Of a stretch of DNA of 64,000 nucleotides, positions 49,136 through 58,291 are shown in pieces. The stretch's first letter is position 1. Each line of letters opens with the position of its first letter. Under the pieces are notes generated by a model. It searched no databases. It saw nothing but the letters and a program-made list of their open reading frames with translations, and was not told the origin of the DNA. The stretch covers positions 1 to 64,000 of the forward strand of contig CABUPU010000004.1 in the NCBI GenBank assembly GCA_902493595.1. The letters are read 5' to 3'. Both the position numbers and the translations under genes were made by a program. This DNA is from an uncultured Mycoplasma sp. (GTDB lineage: Bacteria > Bacillota_I > Bacilli_A > RF39 > UBA660).

Positions 49136-50701
49136 TTATTTTGCTTCTTCTTGTGCTCTTGTTTCCCTAATAACAGTAATTTTAATTGTACCAGGATATT
49201 GCATTTCTTTTTCAATTTTATCTTTCATATCTCTAGCAATTTTAAAACTTGTTAAATCATCAACTTCATTAGGTTTAACCATAACTCTAACTTCTCTTCC
49301 TGCTTGCATTGCATATGTTTTTTCAACACCTTCGAAAGAGTTTCCAATACTTTCTAATTGTTCAAGTCTTTTTATATAATTTTCAACTGAATCATTTCTT
49401 GCACCAGGTCTTGCAGCACTTAAAGTGTCCGCTACTGCGACAAGGTTGGCAATTACAGTTTTTGCTTCTTTTGCACCATGATGAGAAACTATTGCATCAA
49501 GTACTGTTTCATTTTCATGATATTTTTTAGCAATATCATATCCAATATCAACATGAGAACCCTCAACTTCAAAATCTATTGCTTTACCAATATCATGTAA
49601 AAGTCCCGCTCTTTTAGCAAGTGAAATATTTTCACCAAGTTCTGATGCCATAAGTCCACATAGATTAGCAACCTCGATTGAATGCTTTAATGCATTTTGT
49701 CCATAACTAGTACGATAATTTAATTTACCAATTAAATGTAATAGTTCTGGATCCATCTTAGTAAGACCAAGTTCATTCATTGTCTTATTACCAAGTTCAG
49801 TTATTTTACTATCAATATCCCTTACAGTTTTATCATATACTTCCTCGATTCTTGCAGGATGTATACGGCCATCTTTAATAAGTGTCTCAATAGTAATTTT
49901 AGCTATTTCTCTACGAAGTGGATCAAATGATGATATAACAATAGCTTCAGGAGTATCATCAATTATTAAATCAACTCCAGTAATAGATTCAATTGTACGA
50001 ATATTTCTTCCTTCACGGCCAATTAAACGACCTTTCATTTCATCATTAGGAAGTTCAATTGTACTAACTGTCTGAAGACCTACAACATCATCAGCATATC
50101 TTTCCATTGAACCAACAATTAATTGTTTTGCTTTTTCATTTGCCTCAAGTTTTGCTTTTGCAGTTTCTTCGGAAATATACTCTGCTATTTCCTTACTCAT
50201 ATCAGCCTCAACTCTAGACATAATTTGTTTTCTAGCATTGTCTTTACTTAAGCCAGATATTTTTTCTAATTTTTCAATTTCCTCTTTTAAAAGAGTATCC
50301 ATTTTATCCTCTTTTTCTTGGATAGTTTGATTTCTTAAATTTAGAGAGTTTTCTTTTGCATCTAAAGACGAATCTCTTTTCTGAAGCATTTCTTCTCTCT
50401 TATCAAGATTATTTTCTCTACTAATTAAACGATTTTCAGTTTCTTTAAGTTCTGCTTTTTTTTCTTTTATTTCAGCATCCGTTTGTTGTTTTAATTTAAA
50501 ACTTTCTTCTTTAAGTTCCAAAAGAGCATCTCTTTTTTGTTTGTCTGCTTCTTTTTTAGCTTCATCAATTAGTTTAATAGCTTTATTAGTGCGTTTTTTA
50601 TTTATAATATAATAAATTACAAATACTATTGCACCACCAATTATTAATCCAATAACTAGAGTTAAAATGGAAGTTGTAGTTAATTCCATTTTAATCCTCA
50701 C
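49136..50701 (-). CDS. rny: Ribonuclease Y
   Basis: 521 aa. One N-terminal TM helix (about 10-31), a long coiled coil (to about 150; ENRLISRENNLDKREEMLQK), a KH domain (GRLIGREGRNIRTIESITGV) and an HD domain (GLLHDIGKAIDFE). It is the membrane-bound endonuclease that starts mRNA decay. Complete. Confidence 0.96.
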   Translation of the reverse strand: MRIKMELTTTSILTLVIGLIIGGAIVFVIYYIINKKRTNKAIKLIDEAKKEADKQKRDALLELKEESFKLKQQTDAEIKEKKAELKETENRLISRENNLDKREEMLQKRDSSLDAKENSLNLRNQTIQEKEDKMDTLLKEEIEKLEKISGLSKDNARKQIMSRVEADMSKEIAEYISEETAKAKLEANEKAKQLIVGSMERYADDVVGLQTVSTIELPNDEMKGRLIGREGRNIRTIESITGVDLIIDDTPEAIVISSFDPLRREIAKITIETLIKDGRIHPARIEEVYDKTVRDIDSKITELGNKTMNELGLTKMDPELLHLIGKLNYRTSYGQNALKHSIEVANLCGLMASELGENISLAKRAGLLHDIGKAIDFEVEGSHVDIGYDIAKKYHENETVLDAIVSHHGAKEAKTVIANLVAVADTLSAARPGARNDSVENYIKRLEQLESIGNSFEGVEKTYAMQAGREVRVMVKPNEVDDLTSFKIARDMKDKIEKEMQYPGTIKITVIRETRAQEEAK

Positions 50702-50771
50702 TTTCCTTTTACATAGAATTTTTTTAATTCCTACAATTTAATTATATATTTTTTTTCAAACTTAATCAATA

Positions 50772-50806
50772 GAAAAATAATATAGGTTTACAAAATTACC
50801 TATATT
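50772..50806 (-). terminator. Terminator after the hemolysin-III gene
   Basis: AATATAGGT (50779-50787) and ACCTATATT (50798-50806), 9-bp stem, T-rich tail on the minus strand. Confidence 0.7.
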
Positions 50807-51456
50807 ACATATAAAAATATTGAAAAAAAGAATAATATACTTGCGGCTAAAACAAAGAAATGAAATATTGAATGCATATATTTTTTCTTTTTACCTACTG
50901 CATAAAATATTGCACCAATAGTATAAATAATTCCTCCACTGAGCATCAAATAAATACCTGCTATATCAATGCTATTTAATAGTGTTTTAAAAGTAAATAT
51001 AATCATCCATCCCATTACTAAATAAAGAAACATTGAAAATTTTTTATACTTATTTAAATTAATTGAATTTAAAGTTATACCAAGTATTGCACATCCCCAT
51101 ATAACCCCAAAAACTGTCCATCCTAAAGCCTTGGGAAGTGATACCAATGCATATGGTGTATAAGTTCCCGCAATAAGTAAAAAAATCGAATCATGATCTA
51201 ATATTCTAAAAACTCTTTTAGCATTATTAGGTTTAAATGAATGATATAATGTAGACATTGTATATAAAATAATTGAGCAACTTCCATAAATAACTGAACT
51301 TATTACAGCATAAACATTATGATGAATTGCACTAAAAACAGTACATAAAACAAGAGCTGCAATTGAAAGAAGACCTCCAACACCATGACTTATCGCAGAT
51401 AATAATTCCTCACATAAATTATATTTTGGTATTTCAATCTTATCTTTTAATTTCAT
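50800..51456 (-). CDS. Hemolysin III / PAQR-family membrane protein
   Basis: 218 aa with seven hydrophobic helices. The family metal-site residues are visible: SAISHGVGGLL near the N-terminus, STLYHSFKPNNAKRVFRILD with HxIFLLIAGTYTP after it, and HSIFHFFVLAA at the end. Members include YqfA/HlyIII; the natural role is unclear (membrane fluidity sensing or lipid hydrolase activity have been proposed). Confidence 0.9.
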   Translation of the reverse strand: MKLKDKIEIPKYNLCEELLSAISHGVGGLLSIAALVLCTVFSAIHHNVYAVISSVIYGSCSIILYTMSTLYHSFKPNNAKRVFRILDHDSIFLLIAGTYTPYALVSLPKALGWTVFGVIWGCAILGITLNSINLNKYKKFSMFLYLVMGWMIIFTFKTLLNSIDIAGIYLMLSGGIIYTIGAIFYAVGKKKKYMHSIFHFFVLAASILFFFSIFLYVI

Positions 51457-51544
51457 ATATAAATCATATCATAAACATAACAATATTTAAAGAGCAAATA
51501 TTTTAAAATATGTGTTATAATAGTCTTCATAAAGGAGAAAGAAT

Positions 51545-51694
51545 ATGCAAGATAATTTTATGAAATATATAGAATATTTATATGTAACAGGGCAACTTGA
51601 TGAAATGGATAATGAACAGATTTCAGAAATTGCCAATGAACTTTTTAATGATGATGAATCATTAGATAATGATGATAATAGTTTAAAAAGATAA
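51545..51694 (+). CDS. Small acidic protein
   Basis: 49 aa: MQDNFMKYIEYLYVTGQLDE, then a helix and an Asp/Asn-rich tail ending SLKR. AAAGGAG precedes the ATG, a TATAAT lies about 25 bp upstream (near 51517-51522), and a strong terminator follows directly. These signals make it a real gene despite its size. No family recognised. Single unit, opposite to its neighbours. Confidence 0.7.
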   Translation: MQDNFMKYIEYLYVTGQLDEMDNEQISEIANELFNDDESLDNDDNSLKR

Positions 51695-51695
51695 A

Positions 51696-51722
51696 AAAAC
51701 AATGCCACTTATGCATTGTTTT
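51696..51722. terminator. Bidirectional terminator
   Basis: AAAACAATGC (51696-51705) and GCATTGTTTT (51713-51722), a 10-bp perfect stem. It serves the 49-aa gene (+) and the DUF4097-like gene (minus), whose last codons lie inside it. Confidence 0.8.
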
Positions 51723-52512
51723 CATTTGATGTTAAAGTAATATTTCCAACTCCACCTTCAATAGTTAAACTAACAAGTCCTTTACCATTTTCATAATTTG
51801 AATTTATTTCTTCGCCATTAACTTTAATATTACCTATCCCTTTATTAATCTTAACTTTATAATCATTTAAACTATTAAATAAGTTAATATTAAATTCTCC
51901 TACACCAGTAGTAATTTTATTACTACCTTTGAATAAAGCAGAAATATTTGTTTTACCAGCTCCCATAGTTAAACTTAAATTATAGATATTTCCATATTCA
52001 ATATCAAGACTACCTGCTCCACCTAAAACTTTAGTTTCATCTAAAACAGTAAGTCTTTTAAAATCAATTTTACCTGCTCCTTGTTTTAAATTAAGTTTTT
52101 TAGTTACAAGATTTTCAGCTTCAATTTTACCAGCACCTGTAGTAAATTCTATTTCACTAAATTCTTTATCTCTAGGAAGATAAAGAATTAAATTACTATC
52201 TTTTGTTTCAAAAGAAACATTAATTTTTTCTTCATTGATTTTAATTACACCATTTTTATTTTCTAACTTTACATTTTTATTATTTGTTTCTATTTTAAAG
52301 TTTTCAGCATCTTTAATAATTAAATTTGTATAAGATAAAGTTACGCTTAACTTAGAAATATTATCATTTCCATCATAAATAACTTTATTTTCCTTTAAAA
52401 GAGCACCAGTACTAAAAAACTTTTTAAATACATTATATTTGCCTGTATAAAGTCCATATATAACAAATATTATTAATGCAAGAATAATTAATCTAAATAA
52501 TCTTTTTATCAT
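51709..52512 (-). CDS. DUF4097-like membrane-anchored beta-helix protein
   Basis: 267 aa. One TM helix (about 7-25), then a repetitive beta-strand region with regularly spaced GAGK/GxGxI turns (EFTTGAGKIEAENL, LKQGAGKIDFKRL, LTMGAGKTNISAL, TGVGEFNINLF). This is the DUF4097-type right-handed beta-helix found with LiaF-like proteins. It overlaps its upstream partner by 4 bp, so it is probably part of one envelope-stress module. Confidence 0.75.
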   Translation of the reverse strand: MIKRLFRLIILALIIFVIYGLYTGKYNVFKKFFSTGALLKENKVIYDGNDNISKLSVTLSYTNLIIKDAENFKIETNNKNVKLENKNGVIKINEEKINVSFETKDSNLILYLPRDKEFSEIEFTTGAGKIEAENLVTKKLNLKQGAGKIDFKRLTVLDETKVLGGAGSLDIEYGNIYNLSLTMGAGKTNISALFKGSNKITTGVGEFNINLFNSLNDYKVKINKGIGNIKVNGEEINSNYENGKGLVSLTIEGGVGNITLTSNENNA

Positions 52513-53189
52513 TTAACATCTACTCCACCAAAGATGCATACAGAATTTAAATATATAGTAATTTCTTTTTTACTAGATTGTTTTCCTCTTTTTACTTCAA
52601 CACCTCCGAAAAATGGAGTCGAAGATACTTTAACTTTTACATCATCAGGCACATATATATCTATTCCACCAAAAACTGATAAAGTATTTATAACAATATC
52701 TTTTTCAATTTTGGCATCTCTTAAATCAAGTTTTATTCCTCCGAAAAGTGATTTTAAATCTAAATTCTCTACTTTTTCATCCTCAAATTTTAAATCTTGA
52801 GAACCAAATACTGCAATATAATTATTGCTTTCTTTATTATTTGCATTAATTTTTTTAATTTCTTTGCCATTAATACTTAATACATCCTTAAATACTAATA
52901 AAAGTCCAATTGAAATTAATATAACTGGCAATAATAATTTAATTAAAAGCTCATATTCAATTAAATCTCTTTCCGCTAAAAAAAGCCAAACACCAATAAT
53001 TAAAAATATTAAACTTGAGGTTTTTTCTTTATCATTTATAAGTCCTACTAAAGAAGGAATTATTATAAATAAAGTCCACCAACCAGAGAAAAATAAATTA
53101 ATATTAGTAATTCCAAAAGCATTTAAACCAAGTATTAAACCAATAAAAATTAATAAAAATCCAATAATATATTTTGTATAATCTTTCAT
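52509..53189 (-). CDS. LiaF-like membrane protein
   Basis: 226 aa. Four hydrophobic segments in the first 105 residues (DUF5668-like), then a LiaF C-terminal domain with repeated FGG turns (LFGGIKLDLRDAKIEKDIVI, VFGGIDIYVPDDV, FFGGVEVKRG, IFGGVDVK). LiaF proteins inhibit LiaSR-type two-component systems that answer cell-envelope stress; no such kinase or regulator is in this window. It has a TTTACA-17-TATAAT promoter upstream. Confidence 0.85.
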   Translation of the reverse strand: MKDYTKYIIGFLLIFIGLILGLNAFGITNINLFFSGWWTLFIIIPSLVGLINDKEKTSSLIFLIIGVWLFLAERDLIEYELLIKLLLPVILISIGLLLVFKDVLSINGKEIKKINANNKESNNYIAVFGSQDLKFEDEKVENLDLKSLFGGIKLDLRDAKIEKDIVINTLSVFGGIDIYVPDDVKVKVSSTPFFGGVEVKRGKQSSKKEITIYLNSVCIFGGVDVK

Positions 53190-53211
53190 ATCTAACCTAC
53201 TTTCTATAAAA

Positions 53212-53240
53212 ATTATAACACTTAATAAAGTCTATGTAAA
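53212..53240 (-). promoter_or_regulatory. Promoter of the LiaF-like operon
   Basis: On the minus strand: TTTACA (53235-53240), 17 bp, TATAAT (53212-53217). Confidence 0.65.
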
Positions 53241-53302
53241 ACTATTTTAAATAATAATGTCTAATTGTATTTAAGTTTTCAACATTATTTGCCAGCTACA
53301 TT

Positions 53303-54181
53303 TTAAAGACTCTTTATAAAATCATAGATATATGGGTATATAATTTTATATCCTTCATAATTCAAATGAAGATTATCTGGCAAATATGTTTTTGTATTAA
53401 CTTTTAAGATATTTGAATATTCTTCATTAAATAAATCTAAATATTTTATATTCCATTTATCAAGAATTTTCTTTGTCATCATAATATATTTATTATAATC
53501 ATCATAACTCCATTTATGACCTCTTTCTGTATAATTTGGAGTATAATAAGTTATAATATATCCAATTTTTGCATCTTTAAAATATTTTTTTGCGTTATAT
53601 ATATATGATTCAAATCCTCCGGCAAAAGTATTTACATCAAAATCATCTTCACTCTTACTATTTGATATTTCTCCTAAAGGTGTGTTATATAAAACATCAT
53701 TAATACCACCTTGCATAATTACATAATCATATTTTTCATTTGCATGAGAAATAATTGTATCTGTAAGCCACTTATTTTTATCATCATAGGTTGATACTCT
53801 ATAATCACTTATTCCAGCATTCATAACGATGTTAAAATCATAATTATCCTTTATAAATTCTGCCCAAGAATAACCTTTAGTTAGAAAACCATAAGTTATA
53901 GAATCACCGAAAAATATAATATTTTTATTTTTAGTAACCATAGTATAAATAATTTTATAAGATACTTCTTTATTATCGAGTTTGCAATTTATAGTATCAT
54001 TATTTTTTTGACAAACGACTTTTTCATTATTCGAAGATACAATGTTATCTAAATAATTATAATTTTCATTTTCTAAGATATGTACTTCTTTAGATTTAAC
54101 ATTTATAAAAGTTTCTTTTTCTTTTACATTATTACAACCACATACAACTACACATAACATTATTAAAATAAATTTTTTCAT
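53303..54181 (-). CDS. SGNH/GDSL-type esterase lipoprotein
   Basis: 292 aa. A lipoprotein signal (KKFILIMLCVVVCGC, lipobox Cys about residue 16). Catalytic blocks: IIFFGDSITYGF (Ser), VIMQGGINDVLYN (Gly and Asn) and YLPDNLHLNYEGYK (Asp and His). It is an extracellular esterase or acetyltransferase of the SGNH fold. Last gene of the MBOAT cluster, 8 bp after the DHHW gene, so it probably adds or removes acyl groups on the same polymer. Confidence 0.88.
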   Translation of the reverse strand: MKKFILIMLCVVVCGCNNVKEKETFINVKSKEVHILENENYNYLDNIVSSNNEKVVCQKNNDTINCKLDNKEVSYKIIYTMVTKNKNIIFFGDSITYGFLTKGYSWAEFIKDNYDFNIVMNAGISDYRVSTYDDKNKWLTDTIISHANEKYDYVIMQGGINDVLYNTPLGEISNSKSEDDFDVNTFAGGFESYIYNAKKYFKDAKIGYIITYYTPNYTERGHKWSYDDYNKYIMMTKKILDKWNIKYLDLFNEEYSNILKVNTKTYLPDNLHLNYEGYKIIYPYIYDFIKSL

Positions 54182-54188
54182 AAATTAC

Positions 54189-55247
54189 CTACCTTAACTT
54201 TAATATTGACATATCATCATATAAATTGTTTAAATTATATAATATTAATACATTATCAATATTTTTACTCTTTACAAAATCACTTACACTTTTATTATAA
54301 TACCTTAAATCAATTACATAAATATTTTTATAATGTGATGTTAAAAAAGGAATAAATGAATTTGCATAACTATTTTTTATAACAAGAATTGAGTTTTCAT
54401 TTTCAAAATTTTCAATTTCTATTAAAGCATGATTATTATCTAAAAATATTGAATACTTATCTTTTTTATCTAAATAATCATAATTATATAAACTATTAGT
54501 TATTTTATTTTCATTAACATAATTTATAGTTAAATTTTCATTTTTTAAAAATAAATATATATCATCACTTTTATCATAACTAAGCACTTTTGTTTGACTT
54601 GTTCCTTTAAAAGAGTTACTTACTTTAACAATATTATAATAGCTTTCGTCATTTGGAATAACGTTTTTACTTTCCATATATTTTTTATATGCATAATATG
54701 CACCGAAACTAGTCCAGTGATGATCAGTTTTATAATACATATTTGTTTTTTTATTATGATTTTTTAAAGTATCTATTACATTTATATTATTTGAATATTT
54801 TAAACTACTATATAAATAATTTATATCAATTTCTTCATTTGTGTTAATACTTCTTTTTAGTTTATCACTATTAATATAAATAGAATCAGGTACTATCATA
54901 ACATCTGTTTGAATATTTTTAGCAAAATCATTTATTGTTTCTATTATTAAACTACTTTTTTTGATTTCAACTTTTTCTGGCAATAAATAATAATCATTTG
55001 CAACATAAACTCCATTTACAAGGGTTTTACCACATAATAATTCAATTTTATTTTTTAGTTTTAAAAGTTTATTTCTAAATGGTGCATTATCAAGTAAATA
55101 ACTCTCTACATTGTTTAAACTAAATTTTGTTAAATATCTATTTTCAAATTCTGAATAGCTTTCCTTTTTTTTAAATATAAACATAACTGAATAAATAAAA
55201 ATCATAATACTTATTATTAAAAATATAATTTTATTTCTTTTTTTCAT
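54189..55247 (-). CDS. DHHW-family (AlgJ/AlgX-like) protein
   Basis: 352 aa. One N-terminal TM anchor (about 6-25) and an external SGNH-like domain with the signature MYYKTDHHWTSFGAYYAYKK and a conserved Ser-containing IVKNSYANSF. Proteins of this family transfer acetyl groups with a partner MBOAT, as AlgJ/AlgX do in alginate. It is 10 bp downstream of the MBOAT gene. Confidence 0.88.
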   Translation of the reverse strand: MKKRNKIIFLIISIMIFIYSVMFIFKKKESYSEFENRYLTKFSLNNVESYLLDNAPFRNKLLKLKNKIELLCGKTLVNGVYVANDYYLLPEKVEIKKSSLIIETINDFAKNIQTDVMIVPDSIYINSDKLKRSINTNEEIDINYLYSSLKYSNNINVIDTLKNHNKKTNMYYKTDHHWTSFGAYYAYKKYMESKNVIPNDESYYNIVKVSNSFKGTSQTKVLSYDKSDDIYLFLKNENLTINYVNENKITNSLYNYDYLDKKDKYSIFLDNNHALIEIENFENENSILVIKNSYANSFIPFLTSHYKNIYVIDLRYYNKSVSDFVKSKNIDNVLILYNLNNLYDDMSILKLR

Positions 55248-55257
55248 AAACTACCCC

Positions 55258-56571
55258 TTAAAAACTATTATATAAAAATGGTTTAAATGAACCAGATAAA
55301 ATAAATGAAACTGTAATTATAAATAAACAAACATAAATAATTATTATTACTATATTTATAAATTTGTTATTAGAAATTTTATTTTTTATACTTTCTGGAA
55401 GTTTTAAAATCATAAGTAAACTTAATATGATTAAAAATAAATTATCCCTTAAATAAAAGATTACTTCATTATTATAAAGGTTACCTTTAAACATGTTTGA
55501 TATAAATAAACTTATATCATTTAAACTATTTTGAGTAAATAATATATAACCAAATAAAACAATAATTATTACATACAAATGCTTAAATATTTTAGGGAGT
55601 TTTTCTAAAAAATTATTTAAAACAAACTTTTCTAAAACTATTATTATTCCATAGTATAATCCCCATAATAAAAAATTAATTGTATTTCCGTGCCAAATGC
55701 CCGTTAAAAGCCAAACTACCATAAGATTTCTTATTGTTATGAGTTTATTTTTCTTACTTCCTCCTAAAGGGAAATAAACATACTCTTTAAAAAAATTTGA
55801 AAGTGATATATGCCATTTACGCCAAAAAGAAGATATACTATTTGCTAAATATGGATTATCAAAATTTTCCTCTAAAGAAATACCACACATTTTACCAAGT
55901 CCTAGTGCCATATTTGTATAACCTAAAAAATCAAAATATAAATATAATGCATAAATAATTAAAACAAACAAACATGATAAAAATGTTTTATTAGTTATAC
56001 TATTAAAAGTGTTATATAAAATACTTAAATTATTTGCAAGTAATACCTTTTGAAATAAACCCGTTAAAAATCTATAAAAGCCTTTTGCTCCTATTTCAAA
56101 AGAAATATCTAAATTCCTTATATTTTTTGTTACTTCATTAAACCTTGTAATTGGTCCCATTAAAACATTACAAAATAATGTAATATAACATAAATAATCT
56201 AAAAAACTTTCATTTTTAATTTTATTATGTTTTCTATCAAGTATGTAACTAATATTATTAAAAGTATAAAAACTTATCCCTAAAGGAAATATAAAATAGT
56301 TTGTATATTTAAAAAAACTTAAAAATAATATATTAATTATTACCAAAACATTATATGATCTTTGATATTTTTTCCCTAATAGCTTAATATAAAAATAATT
56401 AAATAAAATGGTAAAAATTAATAAACAAAAATTAAATATTCCACTGTAAAGATAAAATATTAAATTAAATATTATAAGAACAATATATCTTTTTGACTTT
56501 GGAAGTAAAATAAATAATAAATAAAAAATTGGTAAAAAAAAGAAAATAAATAATAAACTACTAAAATTCAT
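55258..56571 (-). CDS. MBOAT-family O-acyltransferase (AlgI/DltB-like)
   Basis: 437 aa, about ten hydrophobic segments. It has the family motifs ISSFWRKWHISLSNFFKEYV, then YFPLGGSKKN, and the active-site His in LLTGIWHGNTINFLLWGLYY. It moves acyl groups across the membrane to an external acceptor enzyme. No dltA, dltC or dltD is nearby; the DHHW and SGNH partners suggest polysaccharide or teichoic-polymer O-acetylation and not D-alanylation. Overlaps the lipoprotein gene by one base. Confidence 0.92.
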   Translation of the reverse strand: MNFSSLLFIFFFLPIFYLLFILLPKSKRYIVLIIFNLIFYLYSGIFNFCLLIFTILFNYFYIKLLGKKYQRSYNVLVIINILFLSFFKYTNYFIFPLGISFYTFNNISYILDRKHNKIKNESFLDYLCYITLFCNVLMGPITRFNEVTKNIRNLDISFEIGAKGFYRFLTGLFQKVLLANNLSILYNTFNSITNKTFLSCLFVLIIYALYLYFDFLGYTNMALGLGKMCGISLEENFDNPYLANSISSFWRKWHISLSNFFKEYVYFPLGGSKKNKLITIRNLMVVWLLTGIWHGNTINFLLWGLYYGIIIVLEKFVLNNFLEKLPKIFKHLYVIIIVLFGYILFTQNSLNDISLFISNMFKGNLYNNEVIFYLRDNLFLIILSLLMILKLPESIKNKISNNKFINIVIIIIYVCLFIITVSFILSGSFKPFLYNSF

Positions 56572-57017
56572 TAATTTATATATTCCTTTACTACATTATA
56601 CATTTCTTCATTATTTTCAGATACTATATATATTAAATAATCACCTACTGATGTTGCAAGTTTATTTTTAATTAAATTAACAGCCTCTGGTGAATATAAA
56701 CTACTTTGATTTTCTAATATAGAAAACATTTCATCCATATTATTTTTAACTTTTTCTTTGTTTTCAGATTTTACTTTAATTAAAGCATAAAAATTACCAT
56801 CTTGATTTTCACTTGACTTAATAATATATTCTTCCATTAAAGTTATATCTTGATTATAAATACCCTCAAGTTCTTTTTCACTCATAAGAGCCATATTTTG
56901 ATATTTTTCATCAAGGGAGGTTGATGCTCCTTTCATATCAAGTGTTGATGCACTTTTGTTACAACCAGCTAAAATAATTGCAAGCCCTATAACCATTATA
57001 ATTTTTTTTAATTTCAT
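56571..57017 (-). CDS. DUF4358-type lipoprotein
   Basis: 148 aa. Lipoprotein signal KKIIMVIGLAIILAGCNKSA (lipobox LAGC). The mature part fits DUF4358 (LEGIYNQDITLMEEYIIKSS, later FYALIKVKS). This family often sits in MBOAT/DHHW clusters. Function unknown, probably accessory to the acylation complex. Confidence 0.8.
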   Translation of the reverse strand: MKLKKIIMVIGLAIILAGCNKSASTLDMKGASTSLDEKYQNMALMSEKELEGIYNQDITLMEEYIIKSSENQDGNFYALIKVKSENKEKVKNNMDEMFSILENQSSLYSPEAVNLIKNKLATSVGDYLIYIVSENNEEMYNVVKEYIN

Positions 57018-57018
57018 A

Positions 57019-58248
57019 TTAATTTACCACCTTTCCTAAATCTAAATGTTTTATGTAGTCTATATATTTATTTCTTCCTTCTTCATTTAAATGAAAATTG
57101 CAATTAAGTTCATCAGTACATTCAAATAAACTTACATCAGCATAACCTTCATTATCCTTTATTTCATTTGTAAAATCAATAAAATTTATATTATTTTCAT
57201 AACAAAATCTTGCTAAATAATAATTTAAAATATTAATATTTTTTTGACTTGCTTTATTTAGTGTACCATCATTTATTGGAAATATTGCTGAAAATATAAT
57301 TTTTGTATCTTTATAATTTAACTTAATATTATCATAAAATTTTTGAAGTTCTCTTACAAATACATCTTTTTGCATATAAAGTCCAGCATTAATTCCAGGA
57401 CATACAATTAAATATTTTGGTTTATATTTTGTAAGAGCATCATTTAAAACTGTATTTTGTCTATTTTCATAAGTTTCAAAAGTCGAAGAATTCATTTGAG
57501 CAATGTTTAAGTTATTTCTTGCCCAAGTTTGATAAGCCGAAATATGTTTTCCTTTTTGATACAAAAATGATGTATTTGAGTCTCCTAAAAAGATAGTATC
57601 ATTAAAATAATTATATTCATTTTCTTCATAAGTTAAAGTCGTTTTAGTAAATAGTCCTTTTAAAGTAAAATCTTTTATCGAACTTGTTAATGCACTATCA
57701 TCAAGAACTTCAACAGTTCTTACAACTTTTGCTTTATTTTTAGAACTATCTATGGCCTCATACACAACCTCATACTTGCCTGCTTTGGTTTCATCAATAT
57801 TATTTGTTACTTTAATTTTGCTATTAATATCTTTATCATAGTTATCAGTTATTTCATAACCAGGTTCTTCATATTTACTATCTTTATTAAGATATATTAT
57901 ATTATCACCATTTAATGTTATTACAGGTTTTTCAATATCAACTACATGAATATTTCTAATAACACTTTTTTTAAAATTTAATAAGTTTGCTGTATATGTA
58001 ACTTTATAATCTCCTAAAGAGGTATTATCAATATTATTTTTTACATCAACTTTTAACTTTTTACCAAAAAATGTTGCTTTATAACCATTTTCAAAATAAG
58101 GACTATTTACATTTAAATAAATGTCTTTATCTCCGATTAAAATAATATTAAAAAGAAAATTCATACTAAAAAAAGTAACTAAAAATATAGCTATAATTAT
58201 AAGTAAAAATTTATATTTTGTTTTTAATTTTAACTTCTTTTTCTTCAT
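57019..58248 (-). CDS. Membrane-anchored SGNH hydrolase with Ig-like repeats
   Basis: About 409 aa. TM anchor (about 10-30). Then two bacterial Ig-like (DUF5011) repeats, including the second with YEEPGYEITDNYDKDINSK and KYEVVYEAIDSSKNKAKVVR. A C-terminal SGNH domain has TIFLGDSNTSFLY (Ser) and CNFHLNEEGRNKY (His). The Ig repeats probably present the esterase in the cell wall. The longest frame begins at 58272, but the ATG at 58248 opens the Lys-rich pre-TM segment. Confidence 0.85.
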   Translation of the reverse strand: MKKKKLKLKTKYKFLLIIIAIFLVTFFSMNFLFNIILIGDKDIYLNVNSPYFENGYKATFFGKKLKVDVKNNIDNTSLGDYKVTYTANLLNFKKSVIRNIHVVDIEKPVITLNGDNIIYLNKDSKYEEPGYEITDNYDKDINSKIKVTNNIDETKAGKYEVVYEAIDSSKNKAKVVRTVEVLDDSALTSSIKDFTLKGLFTKTTLTYEENEYNYFNDTIFLGDSNTSFLYQKGKHISAYQTWARNNLNIAQMNSSTFETYENRQNTVLNDALTKYKPKYLIVCPGINAGLYMQKDVFVRELQKFYDNIKLNYKDTKIIFSAIFPINDGTLNKASQKNINILNYYLARFCYENNINFIDFTNEIKDNEGYADVSLFECTDELNCNFHLNEEGRNKYIDYIKHLDLGKVVN

Positions 58249-58291
58249 AACTACCCTATAAAATAATACCATTTAAATTAATTAATTTCAA

